Shown here in pieces: positions 16,201-24,009 of a stretch of 64,000 bases of DNA. Within the stretch, counting starts at the first letter, position 1, and each line of letters begins with the position of its first letter. The position numbers and the translations under genes were made by a program. The stretch comes from Weissella confusa (lineage in GTDB: Bacteria > Bacillota > Bacilli > Lactobacillales > Lactobacillaceae), in the NCBI GenBank assembly GCA_014332815.1, contig JACSZT010000009.1, positions 196,370 through 260,369 of the forward strand. Reading direction: 5' to 3'. The notes beneath the pieces are model-generated. The model did no database searches and was not told the DNA's origin. It saw only the letters and a program-made list of their open reading frames with translations.

Positions 16201-19063
16201 TTCATCAGGTGACACCGATGGTAAGTTTGACGATGACTTGGTCTCAACCATTACTTATACGTACAAAGCACAATACCAGGCAAAGAGCGGCTACACGTAT
16301 GTTGTCCACGTTTATGATCAAATGGGTTCGGCGGCATCGCTGTTGGGAACTTATACAACCTTGGCATCAGCCGTGGCTGCTCAAAAGTATGACAATACCC
16401 AAAATGCGACGAATGCTCGTACGGATGCCTACCAGCAACAGTTTAAGGTGGTTTACTCACCAAGGACGGCAACGGTAACGTCGGCATATGCTGGCACAAC
16501 TGATACTTCTTCACAAGCATTTATTGTGACCTATAAGACCAACCAGTACGCTAACTTGATTACAAGTGCGGTTGATACGTCAGGAAATTCACTATTGAAT
16601 TATTCGGCAATCAGCGAAATTGCTAATGGACCGGCAAGTAGTACGATTTCCTTCTCTAACAAGGACTCACAACTTGCATGTCCACTAAGTGCTGGTACAA
16701 CATTTGCATCAACGAGTGGGGCAACCAACACTAGTATTTCGTTTGCAACGAACGACGGGGGGCTGGTCCGAGCGGGATACACTTATACCGTTACCTATGC
16801 TGGATCAGACAAGCCTGACTCAGTGGCTTACACAACCTTGTCATCGGCATTGGCTGCGCACCCACGATATGACAGTCCACTTTCAACTGCTGGATACACG
16901 TATGTTGTTAAGGGCCCAAACGGCTCAACGTATAGCACGTTGTCTTCAGCGGTTGCAGCAAATTCAATTTATGATGCAACTAATAATTCTGCGGCTACTG
17001 ACTCTTCAGCTCAGGTGTTCACGGTGAGTTATATTGGGCAAACGCAATCAGCGGTTATTAAGTATGATCCGAATACCATTGAGCGATTTGATAATACTAA
17101 CAATAGTGGCAGTTCCGACGGTAGTTACCAAACCTTTACGGTAAACTACCGTCCGGTAACGCAAACCACGAGTTTGGTGGTTGATGGGTTGTCACCAATT
17201 AAGGCGGGTTCAACTGTGGCTTCTTCAGTTGGAACAACCAGTGCCGCTTTGACAATACCATACACTGATGCACATACGCAAAATTATACGTACGATGGTA
17301 GTTCATACGTGACGTCTGGTACGGCTTCATATATGCAAGGTATTTACGGGCCAACTGATGGGTCAATTTCGTTCAATACAACTGATTCAGCCTTGGCAAA
17401 GTCAGGATACACCTACACGGTTCAAGGTCCGGGTGGCGTAACTGAGTATTCAACGCTAGCCTCGGCTCAAAATGCTTCTTTGGTGCGTTCAGGATATAAC
17501 TATACCGTGACGGATCCCAATGGTAGTTCATACGCGACAATGTCAGCTGCTTATGCGGCGGCGACCAACGCTTGGGATAGTACAGCTAATACAGCCGGTG
17601 TGGCATCTGATGCATCACCACAAAATTGGACAGTTAACTACACGGCACAGTCGCAAACTGCCTATTTGCGTGCCAATGACGTGACTGTATCGCAAACAGC
17701 TGGTAATAACGTTATTACCATTAAATATAAGGGAACCGTACAACAGGAAGCCATTGTTAATACGAACAAGCCTGAACTATGGAACGGCTCTTCCGCGATT
17801 ACATCATATTGGAACATCGATCAAACAAAGCCACTTGGTGGTAGCTCGCTCGCTAGCAGCATTGTCTGTATGTCGGGTACTTTATCGACTGGTACCACAA
17901 CCGTTAAGTATGTTGACGCCAACGGGAACACAATCAAAGATCCAACGACATTTGTGGCTGCGGTTGGGGATATCATTGGAATCAGCGGTCTGTCTTCCGG
18001 AGCCAAAGCTGGTACAGATGACATGGCTTTTGCCGCACCCACGATTCGTGGTTATACGGCAAGTTACCCAACTGGTGGACCAAACGGTGGCCCATCAATT
18101 GTTGCCACAATGACAACGAATAAAACACAGAACAGCGAGTCTTCAAGTTGGACGGTAGATACAGCGAAGGCCAAGGTAACGCTTGCACCAGCGACAGCCC
18201 TGACAGTCGGGTTGAATGCCATTAATGGACAGAATAAGAATGACCAATATGCATCATTTGATTTTGGTATTGATTTTCACAAAAACACAGATAAGAATGA
18301 CCCGGCTGAAGGCCCCTTTGGTGCCTTGCGAACAACCAATAGCTCGGGAACATTGACTGCTACACAGGGAAAGCAAAGTGGTGTTGCTGGAACAGCAACA
18401 TATACCGACGGGTACAACCTATCTAACTGGAGCAGTACGATTAAGTATACGTTGACATGGACAACAAAAACGTTTACCGTTACTGGGTACCTGCACCCAA
18501 ACGTCCGTGATGCTGATCAATTTATGCCTCGCGACTATTCTGACTGGACTGGTTTGCTCTTGACGCCAACTGACCCGAATAAGATTGCGACTGCTTACGA
18601 TTTTTCATCTAAGGGTGGCGGTGGTCTGGGTATCGAAGGCATGAAGAACGCCTATGCCCCTGTTTCATGGAATGGTTCTAGTGCTTGGAATTACAGCGAC
18701 GTGACTGGATTGGGGAGCTACAATGGGTCAACCTGGACAGGCGACCGTGCGTACGGAAGCACACTTTATAAGGACCCAGCGGGAGCTTATTACACAAAAC
18801 TGGTGGCCAATGGTGCCAGCACTGCCGGTTATACGTATCTGACACGTCAATTTGATTATAAAAAAATGTACAAAAGCGGTAAGTTTTGGGTGGTTGCTGG
18901 TCTAACCGTAGTATCGCTGATAACGGCTAATGATACTAGTAAGGTTTTTGACTTATTTAGCGATCGATTGGGGAGTGTTTTTGCAGCCCAAACAAACTCT
19001 TCGGCGACCATTGATACGGTGACTGATGCTGACACGGCTACAGGCGGTAGTCGTGAGGAGTGA
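10298..19063 (+). CDS. Giant KxYKxGKxW / LPxTA surface adhesin, main part (permuted)
   Basis: The restored gene starts at ATG 19235 (AGGGGAG upstream), reads 19235-19252, then blocks 18857, 18659 ... down to 6383, and stops at 6575: 4228 codons without a frame change. Order of parts: KxYKxGKxW signal peptide (YKKMYKSGKFWVVAGLTVVS, block 18857-19054); a lectin-like N-terminal domain (FGIDFHKNTDKNDPAEGPFG, blocks 17867-18856); about 16 beta-rich repeats over 10937-17866 with GYTYTVTGPDGT, YSTLSSALAA, YDNTNN, and SPI..GS..DSASGVTSGSISF; about ten helical repeats (6581-10936); the LPYTA anchor. A surface adhesin or aggregation protein is the likely role; ligand unknown. In the window the C-terminus comes first, so the signal peptide sits at the wrong end. 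A 36-aa peptide gene lies just upstream. Confidence 0.8.
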   Translation: MEDVLNDPNSTPKEIYNLLDPNSTATTEEIKQATQALEDAVQTAKAERDVANTDANDVQDQVADTSSQAVKDAVQKLEDLQSNPQVAKAQKDLQDALDAAANDKGTTQAIENATNALNHAVARAEASSVDTAPVSQEPGVTEAQQKVLSKEANVANAQLALDKLASDPTAATDDVATARKNLEDAINEAKQDRATAEDAAKAAQDVANASVESPESDTVTDNQQNVPGDGITISSDYETVLSRLKASGGGTATVTVTAMDASGNTTDWTVKLTLIETSPSNSRNTALTYDNDSNTTQVVKYIYADVTEPVVASDKVKNTMTASTTGAPATEADFLKAINYVANTRNNDGASQAAVVTYVPVEQKVRVDLYDEVGRPLTDSQGKQQYILTGQTNNKVDYTQIAPEVPGYTLTHGAENTPAFPQANQTLTNGTDQITTGTITAPKGYKIDTVPQVAGMVWNIATDGSSATYTITFDVVAHKVKGYTYTVTGPDGVVYNTMADALAANPNFDETNNGSSDTDAEMQQFVVNYKADQQTATITQQYAYYADENGVTDPEPQNTTIKLTASTQIAQFQIKVPDGATSVSQSTSTVRGDTGKTIEAPDGYTDEELSGGTTTTVNTQNGRTDKDYSYEYTAPSGYYVADDGITTDGKGLISGVILSDGTTVTFTGKFDNNYTAPSGYYIAAINGDQYNVTYNDAATEAEYTLLWDDTPNGNAATDSKPQNLVVIFAPGNQRATVSQTMPFTYDDTNNSAASDSDPQNFEFTLQPATQQGNIMYSYSNAVSVPSDAPADESLSGKTGQPQSGTIKNTADYQSANVTFSGAPMSSVAFVGETSATLESTKFTADSGYYFDAQQPSYSGATTSVSSDGKELWVRAINFGDLESSLAVSGYGYTVTVIDDDGNRIEYATLSAAVAAVGNYDNTVNGSNQSDSSAQAFDVNHPNGSTSGPYATLQAAYDDNPVYDDDKKGITTFIIVPQASYQEAVVNIGSAGTQSDYATSASGVTSVPEIQTARVIISETTGDEHAGEVLSESTGNTNEKISFTLSDGSDLNDTNLQKLEMTKGYTYTVIVEITSGRVSFATSDSDLARSGYRYTISTPDGTTFTTLSSALAGSTGLYDNTANAGASDASAQQYTVNYHATLSAASVANNVYDSTNNIGNSDADIQTFTVSYVAQYQSAALIAGSASNLPSNVTAGLTFASSAGKSFIISYVALKQQATIVGDANSPIYAGYQGPTTSGVTNGSMALPLSDGDLYEQGYSYVVTGPDGSEAVHGKTAGEIPFRGTDSLVNKPGYSYIVYYETNGERSEPYATLSAAQADHTTFDNTSNDGTSDADMITGPDGSTYSTLSSAVAANSLFDNTTNTGSIDGSVQSFMVSYTADSQIVVLAVDSKSPIDRGSVIDPVTDRRIQGFYVVYTADSQSAVVQVATDSPINGGQTLDSAAGVTSGSISFAANTENSLYSPGYHYTPYSSQSVADSASGVTSGSLGFSISDGDLALSGYHYTVWGRYGSRQYATLSAAVGAESSFDNTDNGSVGQLGYTYTVTGPDGTVYSNLASALANNGLYDNTNNLGPSDVAVQSFMVSYSAAYQEARVILDSTGDKYNANNTTSGISDANPDMFTITYSANTQSAVIAVTSTSPISAGSLADSASGSTSGTISFAKDDQASDSPISANSQAVMSANGKTGSTINFLPNGSFTTADSQLAVSGYTYTLTYGSDSTSYATLSAAVSAHLSGYTYQVGYGPDATHTTYYSTLAEAMSAAGGKFDSTNNTASTDAEAQRFVVNYIPMSQAAVINVSHDNTENGSGSSDSSAQNFRVSYKANYQSAYIRIQQNSPINTGSMIESVTGVTDGSMTFSTTDSNLATNVVVDSSSPIKMNSAVDSAAGVTSGSISFAKTDSQLAVSGYTYVVYAPNGSSYATLSAATAANNLHNFVDQSGKTISPATSATGPVGSNIPDGSKLIQGYTLISSSGDTDGKFDDDLVSTITYTYKAQYQAKSGYTYVVHVYDQMGSAASLLGTYTTLASAVAAQKYDNTQNATNARTDAYQQQFKVVYSPRTATVTSAYAGTTDTSSQAFIVTYKTNQYANLITSAVDTSGNSLLNYSAISEIANGPASSTISFSNKDSQLACPLSAGTTFASTSGATNTSISFATNDGGLVRAGYTYTVTYAGSDKPDSVAYTTLSSALAAHPRYDSPLSTAGYTYVVKGPNGSTYSTLSSAVAANSIYDATNNSAATDSSAQVFTVSYIGQTQSAVIKYDPNTIERFDNTNNSGSSDGSYQTFTVNYRPVTQTTSLVVDGLSPIKAGSTVASSVGTTSAALTIPYTDAHTQNYTYDGSSYVTSGTASYMQGIYGPTDGSISFNTTDSALAKSGYTYTVQGPGGVTEYSTLASAQNASLVRSGYNYTVTDPNGSSYATMSAAYAAATNAWDSTANTAGVASDASPQNWTVNYTAQSQTAYLRANDVTVSQTAGNNVITIKYKGTVQQEAIVNTNKPELWNGSSAITSYWNIDQTKPLGGSSLASSIVCMSGTLSTGTTTVKYVDANGNTIKDPTTFVAAVGDIIGISGLSSGAKAGTDDMAFAAPTIRGYTASYPTGGPNGGPSIVATMTTNKTQNSESSSWTVDTAKAKVTLAPATALTVGLNAINGQNKNDQYASFDFGIDFHKNTDKNDPAEGPFGALRTTNSSGTLTATQGKQSGVAGTATYTDGYNLSNWSSTIKYTLTWTTKTFTVTGYLHPNVRDADQFMPRDYSDWTGLLLTPTDPNKIATAYDFSSKGGGGLGIEGMKNAYAPVSWNGSSAWNYSDVTGLGSYNGSTWTGDRAYGSTLYKDPAGAYYTKLVANGASTAGYTYLTRQFDYKKMYKSGKFWVVAGLTVVSLITANDTSKVFDLFSDRLGSVFAAQTNSSATIDTVTDADTATGGSREE

Positions 19064-19086
19064 TTTTTAGAAATCACTCCTTTTTA
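19057..19086 (+). terminator. Terminator between small peptide gene and adhesin
   Basis: GGAGTGATTT, TTAG, AAATCACTCC then TTTTT. In restored order it lies about 25 bases after the 36-aa peptide stop and before the adhesin promoter region (19087-19234). Confidence 0.9.
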
Positions 19087-19317
19087 TTATTTTTTTATTC
19101 AAAAACAAAATAACAGATATGATAAATGCATTAGCCTATCATTGCTTTTTTGTTAGTATTAAATTATAGTGCAGTGAGTTTTAAGGGCTTGAATGTCCAT
19201 TCACATGCCTTAGTTTTACAGGGGAGTATGGATAATGAGGGGATTTAAGCAATTTTAAATTTCAATAAACGTTGTTTTGATACGAAGTGTAAGATTTGAG
19301 TGTAGGGGGGATTGGGA

Positions 19318-19428
19318 ATGAAAAAATTAATTAAAGGCACGCTGACCTTTATTGGCATTGTAATTACGATGATGTTGAGCGGGCCTTTCTTTCAATCTGT
19401 TATCGACGAATACTATGATAAGCACTAG
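19318..19428 (+). CDS. Small membrane or secreted peptide, 36 aa
   Basis: ATG 19318 follows GTAGGGGGGATTGGGA and reads MKKLIKGTLTFIGIVITMML, then SGPFFQSVIDEYYDKH and stop TAG. It lies wholly inside one block, so it is not a shuffle artefact. It has two or three Lys, a 14-residue hydrophobic core and a short polar tail: a single-helix membrane peptide or a signal-peptide-like product. It has its own terminator and stands directly upstream of the adhesin. Family not recognised. The remaining sequence between 19429 and 19657 is the PurK-like C-terminus (19451-19598) and spacer. Confidence 0.6.
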   Translation: MKKLIKGTLTFIGIVITMMLSGPFFQSVIDEYYDKH

Positions 19429-19657
19429 TAGAATTGATAGTTAATCAGAATGGAGTATCCAATCAAATTGGAAGTTTTCATTCTATCAAAACGACATGAT
19501 GCTACCACAGGCTGGACACGTTTTGGCATGTGGGTCATCAGCAAACCAATTGTTTAATCAATTGCATGTTGCTGGTGTCTGGGAATTCGAAGAATAATGA
19601 TAAGGAGGAGCGATTACGTAACGTATTCGCTATTTTATTTGGTGAAAAACCGGTAAC

Positions 19658-20659
19658 TTGTACGTTCGTGATATCGCAGCTGGCATCCCACCAACAGCGA
19701 CTTTGTATGATGCAACAACGAATGTGTCAGTTGCTGAGCAACACCTGCGCGCCATTACTGGGCAAGCGTTGACTGATGTGCTTATGTCGCAAGCAGCCGT
19801 TTACATGCCGTTTACGGCTGATCAAATCGATGCACTAAGCCGTCACTCCGTGCGTGGCGTTAACGGGGAGATTAAGATTTACCCACTACGTCAAACAATG
19901 GTTGCACAACAACATTTGCGTCGTGCATGGACAGTTGGTGATATTGCTGACGATCTCATGACGGTGATGCTTGGTGTGACGGAACGTGTCGGGGATGTCT
20001 TGCAGTATATTGGGGCATACAATGTGGCGTTCTTCTACAGTGCGCCTTTGGACGAAGTAGCTCATGCGGCGGCTGAACTTGGTTATCCGGTTGTGGTGAA
20101 GCCAATCTTTAAGCACAAGCATCATGATGATACAGTCATCCTCCGTGGTGACTGGGACTTGGGACTTGTTGCACCGATGATTGATGGTGGTACCTTGATC
20201 GTTGAAACGTGGCTTGATGATGCGCAGGAGTTTGCCATGACTAAATTTGAAAGTTTTATGGCATTGTCTTCGATGGTGACATACACATCCTCATGGTTAC
20301 CAGCCAATATGATTACCGAATTACAATCAGCCCGTTTACCACAAGGCACGGAATTGTTGGAGTTAACAGATGATCATGCATTGGGACGTGCTTTTTCAGA
20401 AGCCCAGTCATTCAACATTTTGCCATATGCAACTGTTAGTCAAGCGAGAAGAATTATGAGCCTAGAATTTTTACCAGGATCGACATTAGGTATCCTCGGC
20501 GACGGTGTGACAAGCCGTACTTTGGCCCAAAGCGCCCACAACATGGGCTATAATGTGGCTGCGTACAGTACAAATCCGGATGCACCGGTTTTGGCCGAAG
20601 CAGACTATCGATTTGTCGAACAAGGCAATCAGCTAACGCCATGCCTTGTTGTTGGTTAA
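19658..20659 (+). CDS. PurK-like ATP-grasp protein (permuted)
   Basis: Restored order is ATG 20457-20638, 20243-20440, 20045-20242, 19847-20044, 19649-19846, 19451-19598, about 374 residues. The layout is that of PurK (N5-carboxyaminoimidazole ribonucleotide synthase): a Rossmann-like start (PGSTLGILGDG), a VTYTSSWLPANMI segment, the ATP-grasp core (ELGYPVVVKP, GGTLIVETWLDDAQEF, NGEIKIYPL) and AEQHLRAITGQAL. The conserved GGGQLGRM of true PurK reads GDGVTSRTL here, and VTYEFEN reads VTYTSSW, so it is divergent and may have another substrate. No purE adjoins it. The order shown in the window starts with the C-terminal part. Confidence 0.65.
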   Translation: MYVRDIAAGIPPTATLYDATTNVSVAEQHLRAITGQALTDVLMSQAAVYMPFTADQIDALSRHSVRGVNGEIKIYPLRQTMVAQQHLRRAWTVGDIADDLMTVMLGVTERVGDVLQYIGAYNVAFFYSAPLDEVAHAAAELGYPVVVKPIFKHKHHDDTVILRGDWDLGLVAPMIDGGTLIVETWLDDAQEFAMTKFESFMALSSMVTYTSSWLPANMITELQSARLPQGTELLELTDDHALGRAFSEAQSFNILPYATVSQARRIMSLEFLPGSTLGILGDGVTSRTLAQSAHNMGYNVAAYSTNPDAPVLAEADYRFVEQGNQLTPCLVVG

Positions 20660-20828
20660 TGGCACTTCTGAGAATCCGCAGCGATATCAGGCAGTGCTTC
20701 AAGCAACTGACTATAAAACCGCAGCATACGCATTAGTTAGTGGCGGGTATGCAACTGATCCAGGGTATGCTGAAAAAATCATTCGTATGATTGAAACTTA
20801 TAACTTGAACCAATATGATGTAAATTAG
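20646..20828 (+). CDS. GH73 glucosaminidase, C-terminal part (permuted)
   Basis: Block 20639-20836 encodes LLLVNGTSENPQRYQAVLQA, TDYKTAAYALVSGGYATDPG, YAEKIIRMIETYNLNQYD and stop at 20826-20828. This is the typical end of GH73 (glucosaminidase, lysozyme subfamily 2) domains. It belongs after 21034. Confidence 0.75.
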   Translation: MLLVNGTSENPQRYQAVLQATDYKTAAYALVSGGYATDPGYAEKIIRMIETYNLNQYDVN

Positions 20829-20855
20829 TAAGAAATAAGTATTGCACAAGCTGCT

Positions 20856-21251
20856 TTGGAATCGGATTGGGGACGTTCAGAACTGGCAGCGAAATATAAT
20901 AATTTTTTTGGCGTAAAAGCCTCAGCTGGCATGCCAAGTGTTACACTATCTACTAAAGAGTTCGTTAACGATGAATGGGTTACCGTTAATGCTGCTTTTC
21001 GGACGTATGCTGATTGGCGTAGTTCGATGACAGAACGTGGTCGCGTTATTTTAGTAGTTGCCCTTGTCGGTGGCCTTGCATTGTGGCAAACTGATATACA
21101 ACATCAGCGTGTCGAAGCAACGACACCAGTCAGCGAGTTGCCACTTAATGAACTAACACATGAACAGTTTATTGCCCGTTTAGCGCCAGAAGCACAAAGC
21201 TTGCAAGCACAATATGGTGTGAAAGCATCAATTGTACGCCAACGAATTTGA
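20856..21251 (+). CDS. GH73 N-acetylglucosaminidase, N-terminal and catalytic part (permuted)
   Basis: Restored order is ATG 21345-21430 (MARKKKRQWVKKLRQIHPSQ), 21035-21232, 20837-21034, 20639-20828, about 220 residues. A basic N-terminus is followed by a membrane helix (VILVVALVGGLALWQ), then the catalytic domain with SIAQAALESDWGRSELA, where the Glu is the expected catalytic acid, and NNFFGVKA. Such enzymes cut the glycan strands of peptidoglycan for daughter-cell separation. It follows cydC after a short gap with a strong ribosome binding site (AAGAAAGGAGAAG). Confidence 0.8.
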   Translation: MESDWGRSELAAKYNNFFGVKASAGMPSVTLSTKEFVNDEWVTVNAAFRTYADWRSSMTERGRVILVVALVGGLALWQTDIQHQRVEATTPVSELPLNELTHEQFIARLAPEAQSLQAQYGVKASIVRQRI

Positions 21252-21433
21252 TGACAACGGAACCTCGTTTTCAACGATTGTTGGCGCTAGACCACGGTGA
21301 TTTACCAATCAACTAATATGACCAATTAAGAAAGGAGAAGTGTGATGGCTAGGAAGAAAAAACGGCAGTGGGTTAAAAAGCTACGTCAGATTCACCCATC
21401 ACAGTTCTTCGTTAAAAAGGGTCGTTTACACTT

Positions 21434-23026
21434 TTGCTGCAAGATACGCCAATCGTGATTCTGGATGAGCCGACGGTGGCCTTAGATCCAATTACAGAAT
21501 TGCAAGTCTTGCAGACCATTTTCGCAACGTTGCAGGACAAAACAGTTATCTGGGTTACACACCACTTGACCGGAATTGAGCTGGTTGATAAGGTTATTTT
21601 TATAGAAAATAAAGCGATTAGCATGGCTTACTTATTTGCAAGCACGGTTGCGAACAATTTACGTCTGGGTAATTTGCATGCTTCTGACGAGCAGTTGTGG
21701 GAAGTGCTAGAAAAGGTTAATTTGGCGGAACTGGTACGTGGGTTACCCAATCAGCTGGAGACGCCGATGACCGAGATGGGAAGCCGCTTTTCAGGTGGTG
21801 AGCGTCAACGATTTGCCTTGGCACGAAAAGAGTTATCACTGCAGGTGCCGGCCGGTGAACGATTGGCCATATTGGGACAGTCTGGGGCTGGAAAAACAAC
21901 ATTGCTAAAGTTGTTGCTGGGTGATGAAAGCCCAACAGCTGGTACAATTACAATTGGTGGTGTACCAGTCGCTGCCTTAGCTGAAACTCGTGCATCCATT
22001 ATTTCTGTGTTGGATCAACAACCAGCTGAAGATGCATTAACAACAATCAGTTCTGGTGTTGGTGAATGGCCACGTTATCAAGATTCAATCGTTCGATTAA
22101 ACGAGATGGATAGAGACGCGACGCAAGAAAATCGCGAGACCGTTACACAACAACCAGCTCCCAATCAGTCTGATATCATGTTTGACCGAGTATCATTTGG
22201 GTATACAGATGACCCAGTCTTGCATCGCCAACAGCAAGATTTTGCAGCGATAAATCGTATTAAGGTGCAACAAGCTCACTTTAATTGGTGGCGTGATTTT
22301 GGCGGTGCCATGATTATTGGCGTGGTCGCGATTTTATTGATGATGTTTGCGACATCACGGTTTGGTGGCGATAGTTTCGGCGTGAATTGGATTGCTGCCT
22401 TTGTGTTGGCGATTTTTCCGCTCGATTGGGGATTCGCCTTAGCGATTTTACTTGTGTTGGCGATGACAACAATTTTGGCGCCGATGGTTACGTTGGCAGT
22501 GAATGGGGCGCGAGATTTTAAGCAACAACAACTAGAAGGTCAATTGTATACGGATTTAACGGATACGGTTATGGGACTACAAGATTGGGTGTTGGCTGGT
22601 CGAACAGCGGAATTGGCTATCTCAACTTTCCGCCGTCGTTTGTATGAGTTAGTTGAAACAGGAACGAAGTCTGTTTATGCAAAGTCACAAACCGGTGAAG
22701 TCCTGAATGTGTTGGCGAACGATTTGTTCAAGATTGAAAACTTCTATTTGCGTACGTTATTCCCAACAATAATTGGGTTAGTCATTTACGCCCTGATTGG
22801 CATTGGTGTTGGCGTGCTCTTGGGATTCATGACCACTTTTTCTGGGGCAGCTTTGATGTTCACATCAGGCTTTTTGATTTCCCGTTCGGCACAAATGCCA
22901 GAAAATATTTTGATGGTTTACGTGCCAATCGTATTAACACGTGCATTTGGTATTGGTCGACCATCGTTCAAGTACGCACAGCGCTTAGTATCACACAATT
23001 GGGTATTACGAATTAGATTATCGTGA
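21434..23026 (+). CDS. cydC: CydC, heme/thiol ABC exporter subunit (permuted)
   Basis: Restored order is ATG 23126-23212, then blocks 22817, 22619 ... 21431, ending LALDHGDLPIN with stop at 21314. This gives the classic exporter layout: six-helix membrane domain (TSGFLISRSAQMPENILM, GRPSFKYAQRLVSHNW), then the ATPase with Walker A GQSGAGKTT, signature FSGGERQR and Walker B IVILDEP. As shown, the ATPase end comes first, an apparent permutation caused only by the block order. CydDC exports cysteine/glutathione, or moves heme, for cytochrome bd assembly. Its start overlaps the cydD stop. Confidence 0.88.
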   Translation: MLQDTPIVILDEPTVALDPITELQVLQTIFATLQDKTVIWVTHHLTGIELVDKVIFIENKAISMAYLFASTVANNLRLGNLHASDEQLWEVLEKVNLAELVRGLPNQLETPMTEMGSRFSGGERQRFALARKELSLQVPAGERLAILGQSGAGKTTLLKLLLGDESPTAGTITIGGVPVAALAETRASIISVLDQQPAEDALTTISSGVGEWPRYQDSIVRLNEMDRDATQENRETVTQQPAPNQSDIMFDRVSFGYTDDPVLHRQQQDFAAINRIKVQQAHFNWWRDFGGAMIIGVVAILLMMFATSRFGGDSFGVNWIAAFVLAIFPLDWGFALAILLVLAMTTILAPMVTLAVNGARDFKQQQLEGQLYTDLTDTVMGLQDWVLAGRTAELAISTFRRRLYELVETGTKSVYAKSQTGEVLNVLANDLFKIENFYLRTLFPTIIGLVIYALIGIGVGVLLGFMTTFSGAALMFTSGFLISRSAQMPENILMVYVPIVLTRAFGIGRPSFKYAQRLVSHNWVLRIRLS

Positions 23027-23238
23027 TGCGTGATGGACGAATTGTTGAACAGGGAACCTTGTCAGAACTGATGGCTAATAACGGCTACTTTGTTGAATTG
23101 CAAGCGGCTATGCGAGGTGTAACACATGCGTAAATTACTGAATTTAATTAAAAACGATACCTGGGTTTTCCCATATTTGAAATCGTATAAAAAGCTACTA
23201 GTGTTGATTATTATGGTGGCCAAGCTCAGCGTATTGGG

Positions 23239-24006
23239 TTGGCACGCATTATGCTTGATGATAATCGGCGCGTCTTGCTGTTGGATGAACCAACGGCCCA
23301 CTTGGATATTGAAACTGAAGTACGACTAAAGGAAACCATGTTACCTTTGTTCGACAAACGTTTGGTTGTTTTCGCCACACACCGTTTGCACTGGTTAACT
23401 GAAATGGATTGGCAGGAACAGATTCAAGTTCTACCGCAACAACCTTATATTTTTCATGACACATTGCGTCGCAACCTGGCATTCTATGCACCAGAAGCAA
23501 CGGACGAAAAAATTCGTGAAGCGATTGAAACGGTTGGCTTGTCAGAGTGGTTTGAAGCGCTACCAGAAGGGTTGGACACGCTGATTGGTGAAGGTGCCAT
23601 GCAGACATCATATACTTATCCAGAAGCGACCGAACCGGCGTTGCACCACATTAATGTGGACTTTAAGGGATATGAACGTGTGGCGTTGGTCGGAACATCT
23701 GGTTCAGGAAAATCAACATTGCTGAATTTGATTGGTGGTTTCTTGAATGGGGCTGGCGGTGTGTCTTTAAACGGTCAGCAATTGCCTCATCTACAACAGC
23801 GCGCTTGGATTTTGGTTTTAGCACCGGAATACTTCTTGCCAATCCGTAATTTTGCTAATGATTACCACGCAACGTTGAATGGTAAAAATGCATTGGCCGA
23901 CATTATGGCGTTGTTGGATCAACCGACAGCGACTGATACAGATGAGTATCAAACAACGAGTCAACGTTGGCGCGACACCGACGAATTGCAGTTAACTGAC
24001 GTTTGA
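23239..24006 (+). CDS. cydD: CydD, ATPase half (permuted)
   Basis: Blocks 23807, 23609, 23411, 23213, 23015 in that order give the nucleotide-binding domain: Walker A GTSGSGKST, Q-loop region QVLPQQPYIFHDTLRRNL, signature around 23213 (reads YGGQ, expected SGGQ; the seam base is wrong), Walker B RVLLLDEP and ATHRLHW. It ends IVEQGTLSELMANNGYFVEL ... GVTHA with the stop overlapping cydC. The TGA at 24004-24006 lies on seam 24005. Confidence 0.85.
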   Translation: MARIMLDDNRRVLLLDEPTAHLDIETEVRLKETMLPLFDKRLVVFATHRLHWLTEMDWQEQIQVLPQQPYIFHDTLRRNLAFYAPEATDEKIREAIETVGLSEWFEALPEGLDTLIGEGAMQTSYTYPEATEPALHHINVDFKGYERVALVGTSGSGKSTLLNLIGGFLNGAGGVSLNGQQLPHLQQRAWILVLAPEYFLPIRNFANDYHATLNGKNALADIMALLDQPTATDTDEYQTTSQRWRDTDELQLTDV

Positions 24007-24009
24007 GGT

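Noticed and set aside
10298..19063. A 2921-aa protein as an independent novel protein without signal peptide
   Set aside because: It is part of the larger adhesin in shuffled order; its signal peptide lies at the wrong end only through the block reversal.
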